NCBI GenBank assembly: GCA_039619475.1
Contig: CM077116.1
Span: 172,141,863-172,205,862 of the forward strand
Reading direction: 5' to 3'
From: Icerya purchasi
Lineage: Eukaryota; Arthropoda; Insecta; Hemiptera; Monophlebidae
Length of the DNA stretch: 64,000 bases
The first letter of the stretch is position 1. Each line of letters begins with the position of its first letter. The notes below the pieces were generated by a model that did no database searches, was not told the DNA's origin, and was given only the letters and a program-made list of their open reading frames with translations. Made by a program: the position numbers and the translations under genes. Of this stretch, positions 31,925 through 44,594 are shown one piece after another.

Positions 31925-33310
31925 ATGTTTATCAGCTGCTCGCTCAATAAACTTGAACAAAATTACTTCTGCGCGTGGTATGCGCGCCAAAAATTTTGCC
32001 TTTTCATTGAAGGATATCAAGTTATAGTTAAAACTGATGATCATAGTTTAAAATATTTATCGAATAGAAAGTGGAAGTCAGAGCGGCTGGTGAGGTGAAC
32101 GTGATATAGCTACAGGCCTTCACGGTAGAATACGTCAAGGGGACTGCGAATGTTAATAACGAAGAAGATAAATTTTAGGGTGGAAAGTATTAATTGCAGG
32201 AATTAGCAAATCGGTGTCATTGATTAATGCGGTTCTAACAAAAATGATAGGACAACAAAACTTGACTAATCGTGGCGGGAAGTTATCGGAAATTTAGTGA
32301 ATAACAGGAAATTATAAAATTTTTACGACGTAGTAAATTTCGTACTATCCATTGATTAAAGTGGAAATAAGCGTAATTCGAGGATTTGTATACCAAAAAG
32401 TATGATTCCAGAATTAGTTCTAGAATTCCATAATTCATACGTTAATCCGGATATAACAAGATTCGTGTATCGTCGTATTAAAAGAGAATGTTACTTTGTC
32501 AAAATGCGACCTTTAGTAAAACAAGTTGTTGTCAGTCAGTGGGAGATATGTAAGACGGTTAAGCATAATACAGGGGTATACAACTAGCATAGTGTGCAAC
32601 ATACCCACTGGAATTAGTGTGCTTAGACGTATTCGGACGCTTGCCATCATGGGAAGAGACGTCGATAAAATACTGGTACTGGTGGATGTATTTTCGAAAT
32701 TTATTAAATTCTAACTTGTGTGAAGGTTAACCACCAAAAATGTATTGCCAAAAATTAGTTTGTCTTTAAAATAGTATGGGAAGATGGCAGCCATTTTTTC
32801 AAATAATGCTACTATATTCAGGAGTAAAAATTAGGAGGGATACTTTCAACTAAACGATATAAAAGTTAAACATACCACACCGTACCAGCCTCTTCTACTG
32901 AGCGAGGTAAATATTAAGACAATGTCTAACAGGCAGACACATACTGTGTGCGGGTAAAGCGTTTAATTTACACAAAAAAAAATCAAATACGAAATACCGA
33001 ACGCTATAGCCTGGTTTACTCCGATACAAATAGTAACCGCAAGAAGGGATCCAATTTCGCAAGGCACTCCAATTTCCTAGCGAGCAAAATATCGGCCAGG
33101 ATGAATTAATTAATGAAGTCCGAAATAAACTAAAGAAAAATGTAAAGGACGTTACGTAATTACCAATCGCGAGGGAAAGAACGTATGCGAATTATGTGTA
33201 ACCAAGAGAATGATCGAACTTCAGGGATACATCAGACGAGTAACTTGCAAAAACGGAATCGAGTAGTAGTTGAGAAACAGAAGAATCTTATAATTTGCCA
33301 ACATATTAAT
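31925..33310 (+). mobile_element. Ty3/gypsy LTR retrotransposon pol remnant
   Basis: Broken plus-strand frames preserve the order RNase H then integrase. The RNase H part reads SLNKLEQNYFCA, CLFIEGYQVIVKTDDHSLKY, then NRKWKSERLVR. Integrase wording begins near 32402 with PELVLEFHNSYVNPDITRFV, the HHCC-type zinc region ending in EICKTVKHNTG. The catalytic core shows as LDVFGRLPS and KILVLVDVFSKFIKF near 32615-32714. Weaker wording continues to about 33300 (FPSEQNIGQDELINEV). Many stops and frameshifts make it inactive. No LTRs, protease or RT were recognised. Confidence 0.65.
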
Positions 33311-34022
33311 AATAGTTATGCAAGGTTTTCCTTAAAACAATGAGATGTTATTGAAATTATGTGAATAGTTTTACGCGTTTGAATGTTTGAAGGAATTGGT
33401 GGAATGCTGGTTAAAAACTTGTGCAATTTACGGTAGCTACATCATATCTAATTACGAGTGCGAACGTAATATAGAGTCATACTTTACCGAAGAATTTAAA
33501 ATTATGTAAAAATATTTGGTGATGTATTTATAAAAATGGTTTTTAAACGAAATCCAAATTTATTAATAAGGTGTATAATGCTGGAGATGAGTAAACATAA
33601 TCCAAGTGTTCGGCGGTAGCCAAAAAGCTACCGTAAGAATTTGTGATTATTTTATTTATGCATTTCGCTACAAGTTGTAAGTAAACATCGCGTAAATATA
33701 AACTTTACTAAAAAATAAGAAAAAATTGAAAGCAACGTCAGCATTATATTGATACTCTTTGAATTAAGACTCAAACCATATCGAAGTAGCTCCTTTCGCT
33801 TCGGGGAATTCGGATCGAACATCTGTTCAAAAATGATTCAGCATGAAGTAAGCATTTTGTGATTTAACATATTTTAAAATTGTAAAGGTTTCTACTTATC
33901 GTCAAGTGCAAATATATTACAAATAAATAAATAAGATAATTAAATAATTGTACAACGTTTCAGTTACTTAATGTTATATTTACGTTATATTTCATTCACT
34001 ATTCACACTCATATACATATAC

Positions 34023-34066
<44 letters not shown>

Positions 34067-34555
34067 TATATATAACGCTGATTATTTTTAATTGGAAACA
34101 TAAATTGACATATCTAAATTTTATTATTATACTTATAAACTTAAACATTTTTGATAAAAATTAAAACATTCGCAAAAAACACAATCAAAATTATTTAAAA
34201 ACCATTCAAAAATTACTGTTTGTCCGGTTTCATCTAGATTACACAGACATATTCATATGCGTTACCCCTAATACAGGTCTGTATGCGTGATTAATTGTTA
34301 TTTGTATGGTAATATTTGCAGCGGTTTTTACATTAGTACTTTATTTTGCATCCAAACTTGTGTGATATTAAATTTTTATGATTAGTTATTATTAACTGTT
34401 ATCTGCGTTTTTTCCGTAAGTTATAGGTCGGATTTTTAGAATCTTTAATTCGTAAATATTTGATTTAAGATTAGCATGATAGTTTATTGTGTAATCATAT
34501 TCGAAAGAACGAAAAATCTGAAAATTATGTATACACACATATGATGATGATGATA
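33311..34555. other. no recognisable gene; (TA)n tract
   Basis: AT-rich sequence, with a TA/TACA tract at 34012-34074. No LTR could be paired with another copy. Confidence 0.4.
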
Positions 34556-34830
34556 TCCCCTCGATTCCGAGTATGGATTCCCGTCTTTTATTGATGAGTC
34601 CTTAGGTGGCTTATCAAGCCAATCCTGGCACCGCAGACCTTTCCACAAATGTTGCAGATAAAAGTGGTGGTTGTGCTCAAATGAGAAACATTTTGAGCTG
34701 CTTTTTTTCTTTCCAGCGTTTGCAGCATTATTATCGTTTAAGCTTTGAAGGCCTTTTGCTACGGTTATATTTTTATCTCAAACCTGCTACCACCACTTTC
34801 ATCTTATCGTCGTGGGACTCTTGAGAAAGG
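34556..34830 (-). mobile_element. LINE ORF2 C-terminus with zinc-finger tail and (ATC)n end
   Basis: The minus strand reads CKRWKEKKAAQNVSHLS, then TTTTFICNICGKVC, ARIGLISHLRTHQ and a stop. The CXXCGKVC-RIGL-SH-RTH module ends ORF2 of a LINE group common in animals. The element ends in ATCATCATCATC (near 34540-34553), a trinucleotide tail. Only the terminal part of the protein is preserved. The plus-strand 72-codon frame at 34606-34824 is a shadow. Confidence 0.65.
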
Positions 34831-35451
34831 AAAAGGAATAAGAAGGAAATAAAAGGAAAAGGTAACACGTGCAGTAGCAGAAAAGAAGAAGGAGAGGGCA
34901 AGTATATGGAATATAGAACGGGATTTATGCGCAAGGGGAAAGATAAGAAAAGAAAATTTAGTAGTAGTGGAGAGAATAAGGGAACCAGAGCGCAGTTGGT
35001 TCCCCCATTACCCAGCTTTGCAAGACTTGATCAGTGGCACGGAGAGTTCCGCGACGACTGAGCCAGACAGAGGTTTAAGGGTGAATGGAAATAACAAGAG
35101 ACTAGAGATAAGAATTAAGGAGAGGAAGGACAAGGAAGTGGTCACCATTTCGGGGTGACACCCTAGCTTTTGAGTAAAAACTCAAACTGCAAGGCAGCAG
35201 CTTGCTACTGAGAAGGTAGCAACGGAGACTTGTACGGCGGCCTCCACGCGCCGAGGATGAGTTGGTTAACAGATTTATGTAGAGTTTTATCAGGCAGCTT
35301 CTCAGATTGCCCCTCCACGCCCTCGCAACTCATTGTCCTGCCACTATTGGAATCGTCTACTTGAGACTTTCCACCAATAGCCGCTCATGGTCCGCGACTG
35401 CTTATTTGTTTCTTACGAAACTTATTCGCAGCTAACTATCATATCTGATGG
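34831..35451. other. GC-richer block, unassigned
   Basis: This block is visibly less AT-rich than its flanks. A plus-strand frame at 34967-35158 (ERIREPERSWFPHYPALQDL) and minus-strand wording (KARVSPRNGDHF) compete. It may be another part of the LINE whose tail lies next to it, but I could not assign it. Confidence 0.3.
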
Positions 35452-35884
35452 CAGGCCCGTGCCCAGAATTTTGGAAAGGTGGGGTGGGGGGGGGGGTTGA
35501 AAATTTTCTTTGCATATTTATTTTATAATACATTTTGCACTAATATTCGTACTATTAATAATTTCCATCACTTTGATTTATATATTAATAATTTACATAA
35601 ATTAATTACCTCGTATATGAACATTAATAAAAATTACATATGTTATTAATTATACTCGTAATAAAAATTTTTTTACATATAATATTAATGAAGTACCTAA
35701 AAACATGGAGTATATTTTTTCTTTTTTCTTTTAAAAGTAGGTAAAAACACGCTAAAAAATCATCAATATTTATTTTAAATTTGTGATTTTTTTCAGATTT
35801 TTTTCAGATTTTTTTGTATTTATAATAACTATTTCAGTTCTCATGGGGGGGTTTAACCCCCCTCCCCCCGTGGACACGGCCTTG
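35452..35884. mobile_element. hAT-type MITE with perfect 8-bp duplication (family M1, complete)
   Basis: The 433-bp element begins CAGGCCCGTGCCCAGAATTT and ends CCGTGGACACGGCCTTG. The two ends are imperfect inverted repeats (11 of 14 positions). TCTGATGG flanks it exactly on both sides (35444-35451 and 35885-35892). G-tracts of 8 or more occur just inside both ends. This copy defines the family represented by partial copies at 25908 and 39045. It has no coding capacity. Confidence 0.9.
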
Positions 35885-36023
35885 TCTGATGGTCATTCTA
35901 CTATCCGCCGCCTATGGACGCGCCCGTTCCCCTGAGCTCAGGGTCCCCGGTTGTACCGAAGTGCCCCCTATATATATAGAGGGTGTTTTGAAACTATTTC
36001 AGGGAATTTGTTTTACGCTATAA

Positions 36024-36521
36024 AGCTCGTCAAAATGAACAAAAAAGTCCTGAGAGAAAAATCATACGAGCGAATAATTAATTAGTTATAATTAATTTAA
36101 TTATTTAATTTAAATGAATTTTTTTTTTTTTATAAATCAATATTTTGTAAAATAAAAAGAAAATAAATATTAAAAAGAAGTAAAATACGTATTAAATGTA
36201 GTCGTAAATGTATAGTCAACATCAAAGAAAAACAAATGAACACTGAGGTTACGTTGTGATGAAATGCATATATCGCTGATTTGAAAAAATACGACCAATT
36301 GGGTTGAATTTTTACATAGTTGACTATACACTTACGACTTTACATTTAATACATATTTTACTTCTTTTCAATATTTATTTCATTTTTATTTCTAAACATA
36401 TTAAATCATAAAAGAAAGTATTTGTTTTTTTATTACAATGAATTTATTAAATTAATTATAACTAATTAATTGTTTGCCCAAATGATTCTTCCTTCGAGAC
36501 TTTCTTGCTCATTTTGATGAG

Positions 36522-36523
<2 letters not shown>
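36024..36523. repeat. long foldback inverted repeat (arms about 200 bp)
   Basis: The left arm at 36024-36220 runs from AGCTCGTCAAAATGAACAAA to TGTATAGTCAAC. The right arm at 36319-36523, reverse-complemented, runs from AGCTCATCAAAATGAGCAAG to GTGTATAGTCAAC. Similarity holds along the whole arm, for example GAATAATTAATTAGTTATAA against CAATTAATTAGTTATAA and AGAAGTAAAATA in both. The loop is about 98 bases. Transcription through it would yield a long hairpin. It is probably a foldback-type MITE. A (TA)n tract directly follows the right arm. Confidence 0.8.
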
Positions 36524-36569
<46 letters not shown>

Positions 36570-36600
36570 TTATATATGTATATACATATATAAACATATA
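36523..36600. repeat. (TA)n microsatellite, interrupted
   Basis: A long TA-rich run with TGTA/TACA interruptions, immediately after the foldback arm. Confidence 0.85.
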
Positions 36601-39044
36601 TTTATTATACATATACACACACAAATAGATTTTAAGAAAGTCCACGTTACATTATTTATTACATATTTTATTTTTGGAACTCCTAGTTTTCTGAGACAAA
36701 ATGAAGCTTCAAAGAACTATGAATTATTTTTCGCGATTTTCGCGAAAGAATTTTTCATCAAGTGTTGCAGGGGTTTTCATTAACTCTCTATCGAAGCAGG
36801 CTAAAATGAGGCGCGCATTTCCGTTTTTTCACTTTGTTATTGTTATTATTATGATTATTTCGGTCTTAGTTCGAGACTTGAAATAATGTAAACATCGGAG
36901 ATTGGCCTTTGTTAAACGAATGATAGACGGATTTTTTAAAAGGTATCGCGCTAGGTTCGTTGAAGTTCGGCAATGTTCGGTTGCATTCGAGGAGAGAAAT
37001 TTCAAAGGCCGTCACCGTAGCGAACGCAGCGGATGATAATAATAACGTCAGAGTTAAAGTCGGACGCTCGAGAAATAATTGACGAGACGATTTTTGAAGT
37101 AGTCGGCAGCGTACAACGCTCTAACCACTTGTGTACCGTAGACATTTTTTTCCGAGAAAGCTGCTAAAAATTTTAATTTTGACGAACAATTTTTTCGCTC
37201 ACTCGTTCATTTAAGATATTCGTTTTACGCATCTTACCATAACGCACATACCATTCCGTACATATACGTATACGTGTATTTATGAATCGAATACTTCTTT
37301 TATACGTAAGTATTCCTTTTCTAATTTTGGCATAGTCTCGCTTCTTCACATGTTGTTTCCCATTATTACGGCTTATTTACTTTTTTAATTATTTCCGATT
37401 TTTGTTGTAACTTAAATTTATTAATTTTTGGGTTAACTGATTAAACGCTTATTTTTTCCCCGTCTAATAAACAAATACGTGTATTGTTTTGCTAAATGTA
37501 CGTAATTTTAGTAAATGGTAAAGAATAATTTTTAAATGCGACCGTGTATTATCGGAAACTAGATGAATGCGTTTGCGTGAGAGACGTGTATTCTAGATAG
37601 TTCTGCCGATTGTGATATGATGAAAATAACGAATTCTGAAACACATCTCTGACGGGGGACTACTGTTGCGAAATTTGTCGAGTTAAGAAACATTGTATGT
37701 CTGACTGTCTTTAATTGTTATTGAAAATGACGCAATAATTTACAATAATTAATCTGCAATATGGTAGAATTGCCCTAGTCAATACCTATTAATGTGATTA
37801 TTTTTACGCTGGAGATAATATGAAAATTCTGTAATAGGGGTTTAATTTGCAACGTTTTTTTTTTTTTTACTATGCTCAAGAGACATTTCATTTTGTAATA
37901 ATCAACATAGTGAACTACAATTCTATACGAATTATAGTAGACTGTCACACTGTATGTGGCGTCCCCATGACGAGGTCCAATATTTTTTAAGAAGATTTGA
38001 AATTCTTTTATTTTAAATAATATGCAAGGATGGCTTATTTCGAATTTTATGTGTCGCGTGTTATATCATTTTTTCTTATTTTTCGGCCGGCCCGATCTTA
38101 TTCATTCATTCAGTTTTCACACGATATTTTACACGTTGAAAAAGTTCAAAAGATTAAAAATGGCCCGCAGATTTTCAACAATCGACATATACGTTCACAG
38201 CTGCGTCGGAGAATTGATTCGAGTTGGAAGAGTTTTACGTATTCGAACAATTTCTTTTCGTAACTTCTCCGTTTTTCTACATTTCCTAATCTGCAGCCTC
38301 GGACTTGATATGTTCGGTAGATCTTGCCTGTTTTCAAACTCAATTCAAGGTAGCCATTAGGTTGCCTACATTTTTGGTCAGTTTTGATATACGCAGTAAA
38401 AGTTCTTCGAGAACCAGATCATATAGTACAATTATATTTCCATAATTTGTGTAAGATCGTTGTATCGGTATTTCCGGTCTAATTTCTCAAAATTTATTCA
38501 ACTTTAACGAGAAATACTTTTGGCACTGAAACATTTTTCGCTTTTTAAAATTATAAGCTAGTGAAATGGTTCGAAAAAAAAAGGCAAAAAAACATACCGA
38601 TACTTAAAGATTTAATCTAAAAAAATTTAATAAAAACACAGTAAAAAGTAAAAAGTAGCTATTCTGCTAAAAATAATATATATTTTACGGTAAAATATTC
38701 AAAAAGGAGACATTACGATTGTTCTTAGAACGCATTATTCCTTCAAATTGCAAAAATTAAAAAATTCATCTACAAATCAAGCGTTAAAAACATCGGGAAC
38801 ACTTTTTAATTGTTGCATTTGGAATTCGAGTCGACTTTAATTAAGTATTAATATTGTTCAAGAATTGATGTCCTTATGCATATTATTTTACCGTGTAAAT
38901 TATCTTCTTATCGAGTAATTTTTTTTTTATTTTACGGCGCGTTTTTAGTAATTTTTTAAAGTAAATCTTCAAGTCGGTCTGTTTTTTCGAAAAAAAAAAA
39001 AAAAACAAAAAAAAAACAAAAAAAAAAAACAATTTCATTTCAAA
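36601..39044. other. no recognisable gene
   Basis: Overlapping frames on both strands at 38022-38360 (up to 112 codons) match nothing I know. A-rich homopolymer runs lie at 38991-39030. No repeats pair within it. Confidence 0.4.
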
Positions 39045-39214
39045 ATTTTTAGTGTTATTTTTTCTTTTTTCTTTTTAATGTAAGAACACCCTAAAAAATA
39101 ATCAATATTTATTTTAAATTATTGATTTTTTTTCAGATTCTATGTGTATTTATAATAACTATTTTAGTTCTTGTGGGGGGGGGATCCTCAAAACCCCCCG
39201 TGGACACGGCCTTA
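39045..39214. mobile_element. hAT-type MITE right end (family M1)
   Basis: TAAGAACACCCTAAAAAATA, AATCAATATTTATTTTAAAT, the poly-G tract and CCCCCCGTGGACACGGCCTT match the right third of the complete copy at 35452-35884. The left part is missing. Confidence 0.75.
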
Positions 39215-40196
39215 GCAGTATATATAAATATTAGCCGAGCAAAATGCATATATTTTACGATATCGTAAGCAATAAACGAATTCTACGTTTAAAACGATGC
39301 GCGTCAATGAGTGTAATAAGTTGATAATGTGGATAGGCCGGTGCCTAAAATGATGCTATTTTCGGTACCGCATACAGAAACTCGGTGTTGGTTCGGAAAT
39401 TACATTGAGATTCAGTCAGTGATGAACTTGTAAATCGCGCTTCGTTAGGGTTTCAAATTCGTTATCTTCATTCGCATCTACATTTCCATATTGTACAATA
39501 ATAGTTTAAGTCTCCTCGTCCATCTCCCGTTTAATTTTAAAATTCTTTTGGTTAATTTTTATTCCATTACATCATTAACCAATGAAAGTAGAGACATCTC
39601 TAAGGAGACATCTTTTTTCAAGGTATATTTAAATTTTTAAAGCAACGAACATATAACCTTCCCTCCAGTAACGGGCAGACGTAATATTTCCGTCAGTGAG
39701 ATAAACTTGTAGATGAAGCTATGGCGGTTTCAATTTTTTTTATTTTTGATTCGAATTTATATTTATCCCCGATTGGTAATATTTTAATTTTTTGCTTTAT
39801 GAAAAATTAGTTTATTTCCAACTTACGTGTTAATCCTATGGTAAATTGATAATGCTATAAAGGTGTCAGTTAACAATTATTAAAAGCTATTTTCAGGAGA
39901 TTCGTTTCTTTTTTTTAAAACTTTTATTTTAATGATTACCGTTTAACGCTGTATTTCTATGATACCGCCACTGACCGATACGCTTTTCAGTAAACAAAGA
40001 ATGATCGAAATCGATTTAAACTATCAATAGTTCTGCGCGCAGAAACATAAGGAACAACAAAAAAACGCAAACTGACAAATCGATATTTTTTTTCTTAAGA
40101 ACGAGAAATCGAAATTTACTCTTCTTTAAGTATTGTAGAAGAACCATCATCCGACGGTCCATTCTTGGTAGCGGGATCTAAAATTGAGTTTTTAGT
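39215..40196. other. no recognisable feature
   Basis: AT-rich spacer without long frames. Confidence 0.4.
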
Positions 40197-40299
40197 AAAT
40201 GAATAAATAAATAAATAAATGAATAAATAAATAAATAAATGAATAAATAAATAAATGAATAAATAAATAAATAAATAAATAAATAAATGAATAAATAAA
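40197..40299. repeat. (AAAT)n-type tetranucleotide array
   Basis: About 25 units of AATA/AATG in direct repeat with regularly spaced G-containing variants. It lies at the 3' side of the minus-strand LINE tail that follows. Confidence 0.9.
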
Positions 40300-40369
40300 C
40301 CTTTGTTAAGTAAATTTCATAAACTATAAAATAAAATGATTAATATATAAAAAAAAAAAAATTAATTAA

Positions 40370-40660
40370 ATTTCCTCTCGGGGCCTATGGTGAGCAAAGG
40401 TTTCCTGTTATCTCTCCCATTCGATACTGTCCGTAGATAGTTTTTGAACATTTTTGTTAAATAAAAAATTACTAAAATCATATTCTACCTTGTCAGCTGA
40501 CGTCCCTTACTACCTTTATGATGTGCGAGAAACCGAAAAATGGCCCTATATGTCCATCTGTCATCCTTCATTTTTGCTACATGACCAGCCCAAGCTCACT
40601 TTTGTCTTCTAAGTTGACTACATCTATGGCAATGAGATCCTGTAGAATTTAATGATTAGA
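40370..40660 (-). mobile_element. LINE ORF2 C-terminus (RTE/CFDP2-like)
   Basis: The minus strand reads RRQKWAWAGHVAKMKDDRW, then GSKGRQLTRW. These are the WAGHVARM-D-RW and GRP-TRW blocks that end the ORF2 of many insect LINEs. The 3' flank contains CCTTTGCTCACCATAGGCCC, like the AGGCCTTTGCCCAGCAGTGG end of such elements. The rest of the element is missing. An A21 run on the plus strand (40680-40700) lies next to it, but in the wrong orientation to be its tail. Confidence 0.6.
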
Positions 40661-40869
40661 GATGATTTAATATCAAGCTAAAAAAAAAAAAAAAAAAAAA
40701 GTAAATAAAAAAAATTTTAATAAAAAAAATTTTAATAAAAAAAAGCCGATTAAAGAAATGCATCTTCTTTTAAAATTGGAATGGGTTTTTATCGATTGTT
40801 AGGAACCATACGAACAACCGTATTTCTTTATTCACGGGGAGGAGGTTTACTGAGTGCAATTTTTAGTTT

Positions 40870-41784
40870 TTGGATATTTTGGAATGCAAGCGTTTGAATA
40901 ATCTTTTAGCTCCGAAAGAACTGCGCAGTTCTTTCGGAGACCAATATGGTTCCTCCATATATATTCGTCGATCTTATCTTGGTTATAGTTTCTTAACAGA
41001 GCGACTTCGTGTTTCCTCGTCCAATCTTATTAACTCTTATATTTCCATATTACATAACTGGCGCTTCTCTTCTAGGAAAATTCCGATTCTTTCTCATATA
41101 TCTAAACCATATAATCAATTTGCTCCTTACGTTTTCTCTTTTAACATACTTCCTTACTTTACGTTTAATTATTCCAATTTTCTGCATCCTCCTAAGATAT
41201 TCTCTCTTTCTGAATATAACTCTGTCATTCAATCCTTATTCCCTTTACACACTGTTATATGTATCTTTACTGACGGCTCCAGAACATCGAACGGTACGGG
41301 AGCTGCCTTTTTGGTTCCTTCACTCAACTATTTTGAATCTTGTAAACTGTCTTCTTTCTGCTCCATATTTATCGCGGAGTCCACAGCTATGCTTCGTGCT
41401 ATCCAATACATCGTTTCCACAAATGGCTCTAATAAATTTCTGCTAGTCTCGGATTCTAAAGGCGTGCTACTGTCTATCTCCTCTCTTCTTTTCTGATATT
41501 TCTCAGACTTCATAATTCTCCTGATTCGTTGTCTTTTCACTAGATTGTACAGCGCTCATTCCATACAAATCGATTTCTCATGGTCCCCCAGTCAAATTGG
41601 CATTAAGGGCAATGAATTGGCTGATTCATTAGCTGATTTATTAGCTCCATCTGTGCTTTTCAGACTGGTCAATTTCTATCCAAATTTTCTTCTTCTAATC
41701 TTAATGCTCTTTCTAGGAATTGTCATCGTAGCCATGGCACAATTGTATTATAATAGGGAAGTGGTCGCTAAAACACAAGATTAA
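40870..41784 (+). mobile_element. LINE-A RNase H region
   Basis: The 208-codon frame at 40870-41496 contains connection-domain wording and the first three RNase H acidic residues: D135 in CIFTDGSRTSNGTGAAF, E170 in FIAESTAMLRA, and D195 in LLVSDSKG. A frameshift and stop at about 41496 are followed by SWSPSQIGIKGNELADSLAD in the frame at 41545-41784, which holds the fourth acidic residue. Together they form a complete but broken RNase H, the domain expected just before the RLRFGH tail of the other LINE-A copies. RT lies upstream in intact elements but is absent here. Confidence 0.75.
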
Positions 41785-43329
41785 GGGGCAAGGTACTAGG
41801 ATAAGTCCTTGCCAAGTATACCTAAGTTAAAGGGTGAAAGAGAGGATGAAAAACGTAGTCCCCTCAGTCACCAAGTATGTATGGGTATGCAGAGTATATA
41901 TGTATATATAAACAAAAACAAGGGACAATTCAATGATACTTTGAAAGAAAAAGAAAAAAAAAAATTAACGGAAGTATAGTTAATATAGATATCAATAAAT
42001 ACATATAATTTTATATCTAAATATTTACATAATCATAAGGTATTACGGAGTTAAGTTTTTCATAATATATTAGGTGTTTGATTGATCGAGAATTGGGCCA
42101 ATTCTTTTTCCTTTTTAGGGTTCGCTTTTACTTTTCCAGATAACGTCTTCCGCCCTTCGGAATTCCTATGAGGGACTTGACCATTGTATGCATCATTTTT
42201 TGGAATCAATAAATACTGACAATATAAGTTTTGATATATTAATTTAAATTTCGCTATCCGAACTATATTAGACTATTTTTTATACTCCGTGCGATTATGA
42301 ATTTAAATTAAGTTTTAGGAAGTGTATTGTGGTGTTACCATCGCAATTAATTTGTTGTGTAAGGGTTTTAGCGTCTTATCGATGGACAAAAACAGGGTGT
42401 TATTTAATATTGCGAAGTTTGATTACTAATAAAATGATATTTCCAAGGTTGTCGAATATAATTTTGACAAAAGTGAAGAATTTAATAGAATGCATGCAAC
42501 AGTGTGTACCAGATCGTTTTAGTTCTCTCTAAGGATGATATATAATACACTATTCATTCTTATAGTGGAGTACTTTTATTGTGAAGCCTTTTCTTTTTGG
42601 CTGCGGCTTGAATATATGCTATCGAACTTGTTAAATTTAAACAGTTTAAAACAATTATAACCGGTGAAAATGGGATTAATTAAATCTTAACGGAAGAATG
42701 AAAAAGTTTTAAAAAAAAAAAAAAATGAAATATAAAACTCGTGTGTTTAGCGACACCGGCTTTTATATTATTCGCAGAATTCAGTAATTTCTTATAATTA
42801 TCATTTATAACGAAAAATGATCTGTTTTTTAAATTTTTTAATACATTTGAGAGAATCACTTTTCAAAAAATAGTGCTCAGTTTATTATTAAAAATTGCGA
42901 GTATTTTTTTTTCTTTTTTTCGGAAGTAAAATATTCCTGTAATTGTTAAATAAAAGCGTTTTTTGAAAAAAAAAACATTTCCGCTTATTTTTTAATTAAT
43001 AATATTATTAAAAAGTTAATTTTTTTTTGTTTATATTTCCTGTTTCTTTAAGATACCAAACTGATAATATGAAAAAAATTTTAAACAACCGCGAGGGGTT
43101 ATTGAACGGTGCGGTCTTAACTATTCATAAATATTAACAAACAAGATAGTATTAAGATCGAACATATATGGTCGAGTATTACGATTGTGCAGCCAACCCC
43201 ACTGGTAGAATTGTTAATAAACGTATTTACAATTCATTCTATAAGGCAGAACTTAATGCTTATTGCGCTTAAGGTGTCTAAAGTCTAGTATCGAGAAGAA
43301 GTTCAATCGCTTATACGTTAACATATTGG
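41785..43329. other. no recognisable gene
   Basis: AT-rich. A 67-codon frame at 42329-42532 shows nothing familiar. A12 run at 42714-42725. Confidence 0.4.
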
Positions 43330-44075
43330 TGTAGCCCGTTCTCCAAGAAAATTTCTATCCTAGCCCGTATTGCTTTGTGGCTAAATTCTTTTTTATTCTG
43401 CACAATTTCTTCTTATAACAATCTTCCTTACTTTTCTTTTACCTATTCATGTGGAGGTAAAAGTTAACGGAATGGCAAATTCTTCGGCTCAGATTGCTGT
43501 ATCCTCCGCTTTTGTTTCACTAAAATTCCCGTTTCTAATTTATTCCCATTGTGTAAAAAGTTTCATGTTAGATTTTCGTCACATTTTTACGTTTCTTCGT
43601 TTTCTAATTAACCTTCCTTTTATTTTTCCATCCAACCTAATCCTCCTATCCCACTTTGGTTTTATGATTTTTCTTCGCTTGGCCGCTCCGTTATTGTCCC
43701 TATTATCCGTTTACGTTTCAATCATACTCTTCTTTCTTCCTCACGTTTTCGTTTTCATTTCGCACTTTTTCCCCTAATTATCCTCTTCATTCTGACGACA
43801 AAGCCGTCTGTGCTGACCACATCTTCTTTGAATGTCTGATCACTCGTGAACGAATGCACTTCTTTGTACTCCAGTCTGTTATCACTCAAACTCCCTAATT
43901 CTTATTGTGCTTCGTATATCTTATCGTTTCCGTCGACCTCCGTTGTTCCTATCCTCAGTTCTTTTATCTTATCAATAACTGACCGAATCTACATTTTCTG
44001 ATCCTTCTCCCTCGTGTTGTTTTTCGGCAAAGATCCGTTGCTGACAAGCCCCCACCGTCCGGGGGAGGTTTAAAA
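43330..44075 (+). mobile_element. LINE-A 3' part: RNase H end, tail, 3'UTR
   Basis: The plus strand shows EVKVNGMANSSAQIA, the degraded counterpart of IKGNELADSLA at the end of RNase H. In another frame SIIRLRFNHTLLSSSRFRF is the RLRFGH block, and in a third CADHIFFECLITRERMHF is the knuckle. The 3'UTR ends near TTGCTGACAAGCCC (about 44040-44055), without a visible long A tail. At least three frame changes show that it is inactive. Confidence 0.7.
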
Positions 44076-44542
44076 AAAACTGTTCTCTTTATATGAACGT
44101 TGTTAACATTATGTGAGTATCGCATCAAGTATCAAGGTGATGCTTTTTCTTGGCTGAATCTGGTCTCGATTGTACTTTTTGGCATGTTTTCAAAGTTGAA
44201 GGCTGACAGTACAGATCGGTTTTAAAATTTATTGCTATAGAGTAGACGCTTACCGCAAATATTCAGCGGTGATGATTTAACGAGCGTAGCTGAGCGAATT
44301 TCTTTTTAATTTTTTTTCATAACGTGCGTTTCCTATGCAAGTCCAGCATTCAGGTGCAAGCCAAGATATTAACAGAGTCAGCCTGTGATGTATACGCTGT
44401 CCATCTGGATTTGGGATTGCAATCCGGCGTCATTTTCAATCCGACCGGATTGATCAAATCAGGATGATTTTCCCTTTTTGTTCTGAAACAGACTGTTAAT
44501 GAGTTAATCAAGTGAGTGTATTATATAGATAGTTTATAAAAA

Positions 44543-44544
<2 letters not shown>

Positions 44545-44589
<45 letters not shown>
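44545..44589. repeat. (TA)n microsatellite
   Basis: An uninterrupted TA run within the segment that separates the two halves of the Jockey RT. Confidence 0.9.

Positions 44590-44594
<5 letters not shown>

Noticed and set aside
38022..38360. 112-codon frame with overlapping frames on both strands
   Set aside because: No recognisable domain, no coding-like contrast between strands and no neighbouring exon or element.
40197..40299. Tetranucleotide array considered as a CRISPR-like repeat
   Set aside because: No spacers; it is a simple microsatellite in a eukaryotic context.
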